A stretch of DNA of 5,794 bases from Actinomycetes bacterium. Lineage in GTDB: Bacteria > Actinomycetota > Thermoleophilia > Solirubrobacterales > 70-9. The notes under the pieces were generated by a model, which was given only the letters and a program-made list of their open reading frames with translations, was not told the origin of the DNA and ran no database searches. How positions within the stretch are numbered: the first letter of the stretch is position 1; every line of letters begins with the position of its first letter. Positions 1-4,892 of this stretch are shown here, in pieces. The stretch lies in contig JAEYSQ010000023.1 in NCBI GenBank assembly GCA_023434465.1, positions 1 through 5,794 of the forward strand. Direction: 5' to 3'. The translations under genes and the position numbers were made by a program.

Positions 1-53
1 TCGGTCTTGGCGGTGCCGCCGTGGTCACGGTTTACGAGAAGCCCGCCGCCTGA
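1..53 (+). CDS. C-terminal end of an unidentified gene (5' end outside window)
   Basis: Reading from base 3 gives GLGGAAVVTVYEKPAA followed by TGA at 51-53. Most third positions are G or C, as expected for a real gene in this genome. The visible residues are a short hydrophobic stretch followed by a charged tail, which would fit the last membrane helix of a transporter such as an EamA/DMT protein, but 16 residues cannot decide this. The stop lies 11 bases before the 18-base inverted repeat upstream of the next gene, so that repeat could also serve as this gene's 3' hairpin. Confidence 0.55.
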   Translation, partial: GLGGAAVVTVYEKPAA

Positions 54-64
54 GCCGAAGCACC

Positions 65-101
65 ATGGCCGGTTCCGGCCATTTCCTGTAACTGGCCGAT
101 T
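65..101. promoter_or_regulatory. Inverted repeat plus third half-site, likely operator (copy 1)
   Basis: ATGGCCGGTTCCGGCCAT at 65-82 is an inverted repeat with 8-base arms. A third, direct-orientation half (CTGGCCGATT, 92-101) starts 27 bases after the first arm. Both elements recur with identical spacing in copy 2. The centre lies about 58 bases upstream of the TAGATT box, that is near -70 from the inferred transcription start, and the third half near -47. These are positions typical of an activator, although a repressor is also possible. Alternative: a 7-bp RNA stem with a 4-base loop acting as terminator of the upstream gene. The poor U-tract (TTTCC) and the fixed distance to the promoter argue against that. 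Confidence 0.55.
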
Positions 102-106
102 CCGGG

Positions 107-136
107 GATGAATCCGAGCTCATCGCAGCCTAGATT
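107..136 (+). promoter_or_regulatory. Predicted promoter of collagen-like gene 1
   Basis: TAGATT at 131-136 fits the actinobacterial -10 pattern TANNNT. It sits inside the only run of ten consecutive bases (TAGATTCCCG) that is identical in both cassettes apart from the inverted-repeat core. GATGAA (107-112) lies 18 bases upstream and is also conserved, but it does not resemble TTGACA, so an alternative sigma factor or activator dependence is plausible. The inferred transcription start near 143 would give a leader of about 30 bases containing the ribosome binding site. Confidence 0.5.
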
Positions 137-157
137 CCCGCTTCCCTGAAACGACCC

Positions 158-164
158 GAGAGGA
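158..164 (+). promoter_or_regulatory. Ribosome binding site of collagen-like gene 1
   Basis: GAGAGGA ends 8 bases before the GTG at 173. This selects the GTG over the out-of-frame TTG at 166, which lies almost on the site. The same heptamer is kept in copy 2. Confidence 0.75.
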
Positions 165-172
165 ATTGGTCC

Positions 173-901
173 GTGCGCCAGCTGAGACACCTGAAGAAGC
201 TCAACTACGCCAACGTCGTGGCGACCCTGGGACTGCTGATCGCGCTCGGCGGAACCTCCTATGCTGCGGTGAAGATCGATGGCTCCAACGTCCGCGACGC
301 CAGCCTGACCGGCCGCGACGTGAGAAACGGCTCGCTCACCGGCCGGGACGTAAGAGACCGTTCGATCGGTCGTCGCGATCTCAAAGTGAAACTGACCGGC
401 ATGCCCGGTCGGAGAGGTGCCGCCGGGCCGGCGGGAAACCCCGGACCTCGGGGCATTCCCGGACCTCGAGGCGCCGTGGGCCAGCGGGGACCAAGCCTGG
501 GAGTCTTCGCCAGGTCATCCACAAGGACTGACGTCCCCGCCGACACCGGGACAATCGAGTCGGTCAGCCTGGACAAAGGCCACTGGATCCTCTCCGGTTC
601 CGGGTTCATCAGAAACGACGGCCCAACCGATAGCAGCGGCCTGTGCTCTCTTATGACGGTGGACCCGGAAAAGCCGGGATTCGTCGATCTGCTCGCGCAA
701 ACGGGGGACATGAGACTCCTGACGGACCCTTCGATAAATCACCGGGCTGAACAGTTCTCGATGGATGCTGTCTTGACGATCGACTCCCGGACCGAGGTGC
801 ACCTGGCGTGCGCGGCCAAACCAAGTTCATCGATTCTGGTGGGCAACACGATCATCACTGCGATTCAGACCGGGGAGCTGACCGACCAGAGTCCCTCATA
901 A
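173..901 (+). CDS. Secreted or anchored collagen-like protein, paralogue 1
   Basis: A 242-residue exported protein of unknown precise role, probably on the cell surface. The GTG start is supported by GAGAGGA and by alignment with the paralogue at 2564 (RHLKKLNYAN in both). Visible parts: a basic n-region (R2, R5, K8, K9); a hydrophobic core at about 15-27 ending in S-Y-A at 29-31, a possible signal peptidase I site or an uncleaved anchor; seven pentapeptide-like steps at 38-72; 11 uninterrupted Gly-X-Y triplets at 76-108 rich in GPR, GPA and GIP; and a C-terminal domain at 109-242 that looks beta-rich, with its only cysteines at C158 and C213. Collagen-like stalks normally form trimers with a globular C-terminal head (C1q/TNF-like folds are the best-known examples), so a trimeric surface stalk with a ligand-binding head is a reasonable inference. 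It is the first gene of a likely operon with the rhomboid-like and transporter genes. The head has no family I recognise. Confidence 0.85.
   Translation: MRQLRHLKKLNYANVVATLGLLIALGGTSYAAVKIDGSNVRDASLTGRDVRNGSLTGRDVRDRSIGRRDLKVKLTGMPGRRGAAGPAGNPGPRGIPGPRGAVGQRGPSLGVFARSSTRTDVPADTGTIESVSLDKGHWILSGSGFIRNDGPTDSSGLCSLMTVDPEKPGFVDLLAQTGDMRLLTDPSINHRAEQFSMDAVLTIDSRTEVHLACAAKPSSSILVGNTIITAIQTGELTDQSPS
284..388 (+). repeat. Seven pentapeptide-like steps in paralogue 1
   Basis: Residues 38-72 show V or L or I every fifth residue (V40, L45, V50, L55, V60, I65, L70) with S/N/D just before it. The DNA also shows a 10-residue unit, SLTGRDVR(N/D), repeated twice. This matches the A(D/N)LXX rhythm of pentapeptide-repeat beta-helices, though seven steps make fewer than two full coils. 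It probably forms a short rigid spacer between membrane and collagen stalk. Confidence 0.5.
398..496 (+). repeat. Collagen-like Gly-X-Y tract, 11 triplets (paralogue 1)
   Basis: Gly occupies every third position from G76 to G106 without interruption: GMP, GRR, GAA, GPA, GNP, GPR, GIP, GPR, GAV, GQR, GPS. Pro in X and Arg in Y (GPR twice) is the pairing known to stabilise collagen triple helices that lack hydroxyproline. The last two triplets, GQR-GPS, are identical in the paralogue and may cap the helix. Confidence 0.85.
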
Positions 902-904
902 CCT
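899..904 (+). promoter_or_regulatory. Possible leaderless -10 box before the rhomboid-like gene
   Basis: TAACCT fits TANNNT and ends 7 bases before the ATG at 912, which has no Shine-Dalgarno sequence. Because TAA is the stop codon of the preceding gene, only the final T is informative. Translational coupling across the 10-base gap is an equally good explanation. Confidence 0.2.
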
Positions 905-911
905 TCGCCGC

Positions 912-1526
912 ATGGACTGGACCGACCGGCTGCTGATCGCGTGCGTGGTGCTCTACCTCGCGGTGATCACGGCCGGGGTCGCGGGCAGTGACCTCAAGGC
1001 GAGCGCCGACCAGGTCAGTGACGGAGATGTCTGGCTGCTCATGACCAGCTCGCTCAAGATCGATCCGACCCTCGAGATCCCCCAGTTGCTCCTCCTGGCC
1101 GCGGCGATCACGGTCGTGGTCTGGCGCCACGGTCCCAAGCTGTGGTGGTCGATCGCTGCGGTGGGCCACATCGGAGCGGCGATCGTCTCGTATGCGGTGA
1201 TCGCGCTGGCGATCTGGCTGGGCTCCGAATCCGCGAATCAAACCGCGGCCACTTCCGACTACGGAATCTCGATCGTCCTTGCCGCGACTCTCGGCGCGAT
1301 GATGGCCGGAGGTTTGTCGGTGGCCCGGGACGACCGGACCCGGGCCGACAAGGTGATCATCGGTCTCGGGTTCCTCGGGTTGATCGGGATGATCGCCTTC
1401 TCGGTCGGCTGGTACGACATGCAGCACGTGATCGGGTACGGGATCGGGTTCATCCTGTCCGCCTGGCTACTCGACCGCGAGACCTTCGTTTGGGCCCGAC
1501 CGCAGTTCGGCCGTCGATCAAAGTAG
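912..1526 (+). CDS. Rhomboid-like membrane protein, putative intramembrane serine protease
   Basis: A 204-residue protein with six predicted membrane helices at about 7-25, 56-71, 79-103, 117-135, 148-165 and 172-187. Helix 4 carries D116-Y-G-I-S120, matching the rhomboid GxS nucleophile motif. Helix 6 carries H172 in the arrangement HxxGxxxG (H172, G175, G179), as around the catalytic His of GlpG. W41-L-L-M-T-S resembles the conserved W-L-TS stretch before helix 2, and G85-H-I-G-A resembles actinobacterial rhomboid-like proteins. A Ser-His dyad in TM4 and TM6 of a six-helix core is the classical rhomboid arrangement. The usual helix-2 His/Asn oxyanion residues are not evident, so activity is uncertain. 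Family members cleave membrane-anchored substrates within or near the bilayer. It starts 10 bases after the collagen-like gene and ends 10 bases before the transporter, suggesting co-transcription. No Shine-Dalgarno sequence is visible. The match is from motif reading only. Confidence 0.7.
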   Translation: MDWTDRLLIACVVLYLAVITAGVAGSDLKASADQVSDGDVWLLMTSSLKIDPTLEIPQLLLLAAAITVVVWRHGPKLWWSIAAVGHIGAAIVSYAVIALAIWLGSESANQTAATSDYGISIVLAATLGAMMAGGLSVARDDRTRADKVIIGLGFLGLIGMIAFSVGWYDMQHVIGYGIGFILSAWLLDRETFVWARPQFGRRSK

Positions 1527-1529
1527 TTT
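1524..1529 (+). promoter_or_regulatory. Possible leaderless -10 box before the transporter gene
   Basis: TAGTTT fits TANNNT and ends 7 bases before the GTG at 1537. It overlaps the TAG stop of the rhomboid-like gene, so the first two bases are constrained anyway. No Shine-Dalgarno sequence precedes this start. Confidence 0.2.
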
Positions 1530-1536
1530 CCCTGCC

Positions 1537-2412
1537 GTGGAATTCGTCCTCGGCATCCTCGCCGCAGTCTTCTTTGCGCTCGGCACCGTCATCCAGCAGA
1601 AGGTTGCCCAGGAAGTTCCCGACGAGGAGGCCGAGAAAGCCGGGTTACTGCTCCAGTTGGCCCAGAAGCCGCTCTGGGTCGGCGGCATCGTGGTCGACGG
1701 TCTCGGTTTCCTCTGCCAGGCGGCCGCTCTTCACTTCGGCCAGCTTGCCGTAGTCCAGCCGCTGCTCGCGGCCGCGGTCGTCTTTGCCCTGCCCTTCGGG
1801 GTGTTGATCATAGGGCGGAAGATCACCCGCACCGACGTGCTCGGCGCTCTCGCGGTGACCGCCGGTCTGGTCTTCTTCCTGGTCATGGCCGACCCCCAGG
1901 ACGGCTCCGACAATGCGTCGACCATGGCCTGGCTGATCAGCGGCGGGATCGGCGGGGCGATCTGCCTGGTGCTTGTGATCGCCGCCCGGGGCCGCAGGGC
2001 CTCACCGAAGGCTGCCCTGCTCGGCACCGCGGCCGGCATCCTCTTCGGTTTCAGCGCCGGTCTCACCATGACCGTGGTCGACAACCTGGACGACGGATTG
2101 ATCGCCGTGCTCACCGACTGGCATCTGTACGCGCTGGTCGCGGTCGGCTGGATCGGCATGACCTTCAGTCAGCAATCGCTTCAAACCGGGGCGCTCGCCC
2201 CCGCCGCCTCGACCCAGATGTCACTCGACCCGATCGTCAGCGTGCTGCTCGGGGTGCTGATCTTCCAGGAGGAGATCCACGACACTTTCCTTGAAGGAAC
2301 GGTCGCGGTGCTCGGGCTGGCGGTGATGGTTGCCGGCCTGTTCGTACTGGCCCGGTCAGGGCCGCAGGAAGTTCCAGCACCGCCGGATCCCGTTCCGGAC
2401 CCACCCGCCTGA
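1537..2412 (+). CDS. DMT-superfamily (NIPA-like/EamA-like) membrane transporter
   Basis: A 291-residue integral membrane protein with about nine to ten hydrophobic segments, near 1-20, 46-66, 70-92, 100-118, 130-150, 160-181, 196-213, 222-243 and 254-272, as in drug/metabolite transporters. The start 'LG.LAA.FFALGTV.QQK', the V-Q-P-L run at 73-76 beginning the third helix, and 'S-x-D-P-I-x-S-x-L-x-G' with E245-E246 (229-246) match the DMT proteins of actinobacteria related to eukaryotic NIPA magnesium transporters. The substrate cannot be read from the sequence. The tail (276-291) is proline-rich and hydrophilic. The GTG start follows the rhomboid-like gene by 10 bases with no Shine-Dalgarno sequence, so coupling or leaderless initiation is likely. 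An alternative start further in would delete the first helix. It is probably the last gene of the three-gene unit, since a strong hairpin follows. Confidence 0.75.
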   Translation: MEFVLGILAAVFFALGTVIQQKVAQEVPDEEAEKAGLLLQLAQKPLWVGGIVVDGLGFLCQAAALHFGQLAVVQPLLAAAVVFALPFGVLIIGRKITRTDVLGALAVTAGLVFFLVMADPQDGSDNASTMAWLISGGIGGAICLVLVIAARGRRASPKAALLGTAAGILFGFSAGLTMTVVDNLDDGLIAVLTDWHLYALVAVGWIGMTFSQQSLQTGALAPAASTQMSLDPIVSVLLGVLIFQEEIHDTFLEGTVAVLGLAVMVAGLFVLARSGPQEVPAPPDPVPDPPA

Positions 2413-2420
2413 GCACTTCC

Positions 2421-2451
2421 CGGCCCGGGCAACACCAACGCACCTGGGCCG
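2421..2451 (+). terminator. GC-rich hairpin after the transporter gene
   Basis: CGGCCCGGG (2421-2429) pairs with CCTGGGCCG (2443-2451) over 9 bp with one G-T wobble and a 13-base loop, starting 8 bases after the stop codon. There is no U-tract, as is common for proposed actinobacterial terminators. The hairpin is absent upstream of copy 1, so it belongs to the transporter end and not to the duplicated cassette. Confidence 0.4.
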
Positions 2452-2452
2452 C

Positions 2453-2489
2453 ATGGCCGGTACCGGCCATCTTCTCCGGATGGCCGATT
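2453..2489. promoter_or_regulatory. Perfect 18-base palindrome plus third half-site, likely operator (copy 2)
   Basis: ATGGCCGGTACCGGCCAT (2453-2470) is a perfect palindrome. ATGGCCGATT (2480-2489) is a third half in direct orientation, again starting 27 bases after the first arm. The distance from palindrome start to TAGATT is 66 bases in both copies. The only difference in the 18-mer between the copies is one central base, which supports selection on a dimeric protein site. Confidence 0.6.
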
Positions 2490-2494
2490 AAAGC

Positions 2495-2524
2495 GATGAA
2501 GCCAGGCTCCACGGAGCCTAGATT
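2495..2524 (+). promoter_or_regulatory. Predicted promoter of collagen-like gene 2
   Basis: GATGAA (2495-2500) and TAGATT (2519-2524) are separated by 18 bases, exactly as in copy 1. The bases between them are less conserved than the two hexamers. Strength and sigma class cannot be read from this. Confidence 0.5.
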
Positions 2525-2545
2525 CCCGTCTTCCTGAAATGAACT

Positions 2546-2552
2546 GAGAGGA
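2546..2552 (+). promoter_or_regulatory. Ribosome binding site of collagen-like gene 2
   Basis: GAGAGGA ends 11 bases before the ATG at 2564, against 8 in copy 1. A nearer ATG at 2554 is out of frame with the collagen-like protein and only one base from the site, so it is unlikely to be used but could lower translation of this copy. Confidence 0.65.
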
Positions 2553-2563
2553 CATGACCGCTG

Positions 2564-3304
2564 ATGGAACGGCTACGACACCTGAAGAAGCTCAACTACG
2601 CCAACCTGATGGCAACCCTGGGGGTGATGAGCGCGCTCGGCGGGACCTCATACGCCGCGGTGAAGATCGACGGCTCCAACGTCCGCGACAACAGCCTGAC
2701 CGGACGAGACGTAAAGAACGGCTCGCTGACCGGAACGGACATCAAGGACCGTTCGATCGGACCCCGCGACCTCGAGAAGAAACTCGCCGGCAAACGGGGG
2801 CCAAGAGGAGTGACCGGGCCGCCGGGCAATCACGGGACGGCAGGCAGCATCGGACCGCAGGGTCCGGCCGGCCAGCGAGGACCGAGCCTCGGAACCTTCG
2901 TCAGCGGTTCCGGAGTCGACACCGTCGCCGGGGGATTCCAGTCAGTGGAGTCCCTGACTCTGGGGGCGGGAAACTGGATCCTCTTGAGCTCCGGATTCGT
3001 CAGGAACGACGCTCAGACGGCGACCAAAGGTACCTGCATCCTCGAAGCCGAAACGGAAGAGCCCGGTGGCGAACCGACCGTCCGCGAGATCGCGACCACG
3101 GGCGAGATGCCACTCCAGGCGGCTGCCTCAGCGATAACCCAGCGGTCGGAGCAATTCTCTTTGAACGCCGCGCGAGCGTTCACCGGGCCGACCCAGGTAC
3201 GCCTGAAATGCGGCTCGTTCGGGGAAGTGATGCGTGTCCGAAGCACGATCATCACCGCGATCCAGACTGCCGAAATCACGGACCAGAATCCTGCATCGGA
3301 CTGA
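2564..3304 (+). CDS. Secreted or anchored collagen-like protein, paralogue 2
   Basis: A 246-residue paralogue of the protein at 173-901. Residues 1-75 are 59/75 identical by hand count and align without gaps, fixing the ATG start at 2564. The order of parts is the same: basic n-region, hydrophobic core at about 15-27 with S-Y-A at 29-31, seven pentapeptide-like steps at 38-72, 11 Gly-X-Y triplets at 76-108, and a C-terminal domain at 109-246 with its only cysteines at C158 and C216. In the triplet tract nearly all X and Y residues have changed while every Gly is kept. The head domain has diverged much more, apart from blocks such as E129-S, W138-I-L, G144-F, R147-N-D and the near-terminal TIITAIQT. 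This suggests the same stalk presents a different binding face. No rhomboid or transporter gene follows. The gene converges on the permease with a 30-base gap. The function of the head is unknown. Confidence 0.85.
   Translation: MERLRHLKKLNYANLMATLGVMSALGGTSYAAVKIDGSNVRDNSLTGRDVKNGSLTGTDIKDRSIGPRDLEKKLAGKRGPRGVTGPPGNHGTAGSIGPQGPAGQRGPSLGTFVSGSGVDTVAGGFQSVESLTLGAGNWILLSSGFVRNDAQTATKGTCILEAETEEPGGEPTVREIATTGEMPLQAAASAITQRSEQFSLNAARAFTGPTQVRLKCGSFGEVMRVRSTIITAIQTAEITDQNPASD
2675..2779 (+). repeat. Seven pentapeptide-like steps in paralogue 2
   Basis: V40, L45, V50, L55, I60, I65 and L70 keep the five-residue period. Substitutions relative to paralogue 1 avoid these positions apart from the conservative V60 to I, supporting a structural role for the register. 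Confidence 0.5.
2789..2887 (+). repeat. Collagen-like Gly-X-Y tract, 11 triplets (paralogue 2)
   Basis: Triplets GKR, GPR, GVT, GPP, GNH, GTA, GSI, GPQ, GPA, GQR, GPS, with no break in the Gly register. The number of triplets equals that in paralogue 1, whereas collagen-like tracts usually change length readily. Confidence 0.85.
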
Positions 3305-3334
3305 GCGGCGGCAGGCCAGCCCCGGGCCGACCGG

Positions 3335-4843
3335 TCAGGAAGACTGGTCCGGTTCGGTGGTGGCTTCCCGCTTCGCTTCCGCTTCGGTCGCGATCACCGA
3401 CATGATCGCGTTGCTGCGCTTGCGGCCGTAGAAGAAGAAGACGATCAGGCCGAGGGCCAGCCAAATCCCGAGCCGGATCCAGGTGTCGGGTGGCAGGGTG
3501 AGCATCAGGGCGAGCGAGGCGAGGATCCCGAGCGGAGCGATCACCCAGACCGCCGGCACCCGGAAAGGCCGTGGAGTGTCGGGATGGGTCTTGCGCAGGA
3601 CCAGCACCCCGGAGCAGACCAGCAGGAAGGAGAAGAGAGTGCCGATCGAGACCAGCTCACCGAGCACCGTGATCGGCAGAAGCGAAGCGATGATCGCACC
3701 GGCGATGCCGCAGACGATCGTGGTGAAGACCGGTGTCTTGAACCTCGGACTGACCTTGCCGAAGCGTTCGGGCAGCAGGCCGTCCTCGGACATCCGCATC
3801 AGGATCCGGGTCTGACCGTAGAAAGTGACCAGCACGGTGGCGAACAGGCCGATCACCGCGGCGACACTGATCAGCTCGTCGAGCCACTGGATTCCCGGCA
3901 CCGCCTTCAGGGCCTCCGAGATCGGGTCGGCGACATTTAGCGTGTCGTAGGGAACCAGCCCGGTCATGACCAGGCCGATCACCACGTAAAGCGTGGTGGA
4001 AATGATGACCGTGCCGAGCAGCCCGATCGGCACGGTTCGCTGGGGGTTGCGTGACTCGCCGGCAGCGGTCGAAACCGCGTCGAAGCCGACGTAGGCGAAG
4101 AAGACGATGCCGGCAGCCTGGATCACCCCCGAGACTCCGAAATCCCCGAAGGCACCCTCGTTCGCCGGAATGAAAGGGGTCCAGTTGGAGGAGTCGACGT
4201 GAAACGCTCCGACCCCGACGAAGAGCAGCAGGGCACCGAGCTTGAGCGCGACCATGATGTTGTTCGCCCGAACCGACTCCCTGGTCCCGATAGTCAGCAG
4301 GAAAGTTGTCAAGGCGACCACGATGAAGGCGGGCAGGTTGAAGATGCCGCCCTCCTCGAAGGGAGGGTTGGCGAGATCGTGGGGCACGTGTATCCCGACA
4401 GTGTCGAGCAAGCTGACCGCGTATCCGGCCCACCCGACCGCCACGGTCGATGCGGCGAACAAATACTCGAGCAGCAGGTCCCAGCCGATGAACCAGGCCA
4501 TGAAGACCCCGAACGCAGCGAACACATACGAGTAGGTGCTGCCGGCGATCGGGATCATCGCCGCCATCTCGGCGTAACAGAGGGCGGTCAGGCCGGCGGC
4601 GATTCCGGCCAGGACGAAGGAGATGATCACTGCGGGTCCGGCGTGCTCGGCCGCAGCGGTGCCCGCGATCACGAAGATTCCCGCCCCGACCACGCTGGCG
4701 ATTCCGAGCGCAGTCAGCGAGAAGGGACCGAAGGCCTCCGAGTCGAGGCGCTTCCGGTCACGCTCGGCCTGGGTGAGAATGTTGCCGAGCCGGTCGACCT
4801 TGACTCCCCCGCCTCCCTTTCCTGTCCCTTCGGACGAAGACAT
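3335..4843 (-). CDS. APC-superfamily amino-acid permease (cationic amino-acid transporter type)
   Basis: A 502-residue, roughly 12-helix inner-membrane permease. After a Gly/Ser-rich cytoplasmic N-terminus it has the TM1 motif G53-A-G-I-F-V58, the C89-Y-A-E92 and P98-xx-GSTYSY106 signature, G120-W-D-L-L-L-E-Y, and the conserved G253-F-D-A-V-S-T-A-A stretch followed by RNPQRTVPIG (265-274). These are typical of the CAT-type APC proteins such as Bacillus YfnA and Geobacillus ApcT, which import amino acids by proton coupling. In most relatives the stretch after STAA is EE; here G262 precedes E263. The exact substrate is not deducible. The start at 4843 is supported by AGGA 7 bases upstream. The gene is divergent from lysS with 49 bases between starts, which tempts a lysine-import guess, but adjacency alone is weak evidence. 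Its length is normal and no damage is seen. Confidence 0.9.
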   Translation of the reverse strand: MSSSEGTGKGGGGVKVDRLGNILTQAERDRKRLDSEAFGPFSLTALGIASVVGAGIFVIAGTAAAEHAGPAVIISFVLAGIAAGLTALCYAEMAAMIPIAGSTYSYVFAAFGVFMAWFIGWDLLLEYLFAASTVAVGWAGYAVSLLDTVGIHVPHDLANPPFEEGGIFNLPAFIVVALTTFLLTIGTRESVRANNIMVALKLGALLLFVGVGAFHVDSSNWTPFIPANEGAFGDFGVSGVIQAAGIVFFAYVGFDAVSTAAGESRNPQRTVPIGLLGTVIISTTLYVVIGLVMTGLVPYDTLNVADPISEALKAVPGIQWLDELISVAAVIGLFATVLVTFYGQTRILMRMSEDGLLPERFGKVSPRFKTPVFTTIVCGIAGAIIASLLPITVLGELVSIGTLFSFLLVCSGVLVLRKTHPDTPRPFRVPAVWVIAPLGILASLALMLTLPPDTWIRLGIWLALGLIVFFFYGRKRSNAIMSVIATEAEAKREATTEPDQSS

Positions 4844-4849
4844 GGGCGG

Positions 4850-4855
4850 ATCCTA
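4850..4855 (-). promoter_or_regulatory. TAGGAT: ribosome binding site and/or leaderless -10 of the permease
   Basis: On the minus strand TAGGAT ends 6 bases before the ATG. Its AGGA core is a good Shine-Dalgarno sequence (7 bases to the start), but the hexamer also fits TANNNT. The two readings exclude each other. If it is the ribosome binding site, the permease promoter must lie inside or beyond the lysS start. Confidence 0.45.
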
Positions 4856-4878
4856 CATTCGCTCTCCGAGGCAACCGA

Positions 4879-4884
4879 TAGCCT
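4879..4884 (+). promoter_or_regulatory. Predicted leaderless -10 box of lysS
   Basis: TAGCCT fits TANNNT and ends 8 bases before the lysS ATG, so transcription would begin at or within a few bases of the start codon. There is no Shine-Dalgarno sequence; the nearest purine run (GAGG, 4868-4871) is over 20 bases away. Unlike the boxes at 899 and 1524 this one is not overlapped by a stop codon. No clear -35 is visible. Confidence 0.4.
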
Positions 4885-4892
4885 GCCCCGCG

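Larger units (their letters stand above)
61..164 (+). repeat. Upstream cassette, copy 1 (paralogous to 2449-2552)
   Basis: This block aligns without a gap to 2449-2552, at a constant offset of 2388 bases. By hand count about 70-75% of positions match. The best-conserved parts are the inverted repeat, TGGCCGATT, GATGAA, the ten bases TAGATTCCCG, CTGAA and GAGAGGA. The upstream DNA was therefore duplicated together with the collagen-like gene it precedes, and parts of it have been held constant while the rest drifted. Confidence 0.85.
2449..2552 (+). repeat. Upstream cassette, copy 2 (paralogous to 61-164)
   Basis: Gap-free counterpart of 61-164. Downstream of GAGAGGA the alignment needs a 3-base insertion before the start codon. 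The block abuts the hairpin that ends the transporter gene, marking the boundary of the duplicated unit near 2449. Confidence 0.85.

Noticed and set aside
398..496. Short regularly spaced GGN units considered as a CRISPR-like or tandem DNA repeat.
   Set aside because: The periodicity is explained by Gly-X-Y codons in frame; there are no identical repeats or spacers.
166..531. A 121-codon open frame overlapping the first collagen-like gene, with a matching 283-codon frame at 2554-3405 over the second; their predicted products resemble each other.
   Set aside because: They are shadow frames of paralogous genes. Their similarity follows from the shared DNA, their composition (Arg-rich, low complexity) is unlike a protein, and the collagen-like frame has the signal sequence, the Gly register and the ribosome binding site spacing.
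1302..1309. ATGGCCGG inside the rhomboid-like coding region, matching one arm of the operator.
   Set aside because: A lone half-site in codons for Met-Met-Ala-Gly-Gly with no partner arm; expected by chance in GC-rich coding DNA.
1142..1753. A 203-codon Arg-rich open frame spanning the rhomboid-like and transporter genes.
   Set aside because: It crosses two well-supported genes in another frame and has the Arg/Asp-rich composition typical of out-of-frame GC-rich DNA.
3330..3348. Hairpin ACCGGTC-aggaa-GACTGGT at the convergent end of the second collagen-like gene and the permease.
   Set aside because: A 7-bp stem with one wobble that overlaps the permease stop and last codons, with no U-tract on either strand. 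Too weak to call a shared terminator.
3335..4843. Assigning the permease as a lysine transporter because it is next to lysS.
   Set aside because: Adjacency is divergent and between housekeeping genes; no substrate-specific residues can be read from the sequence.
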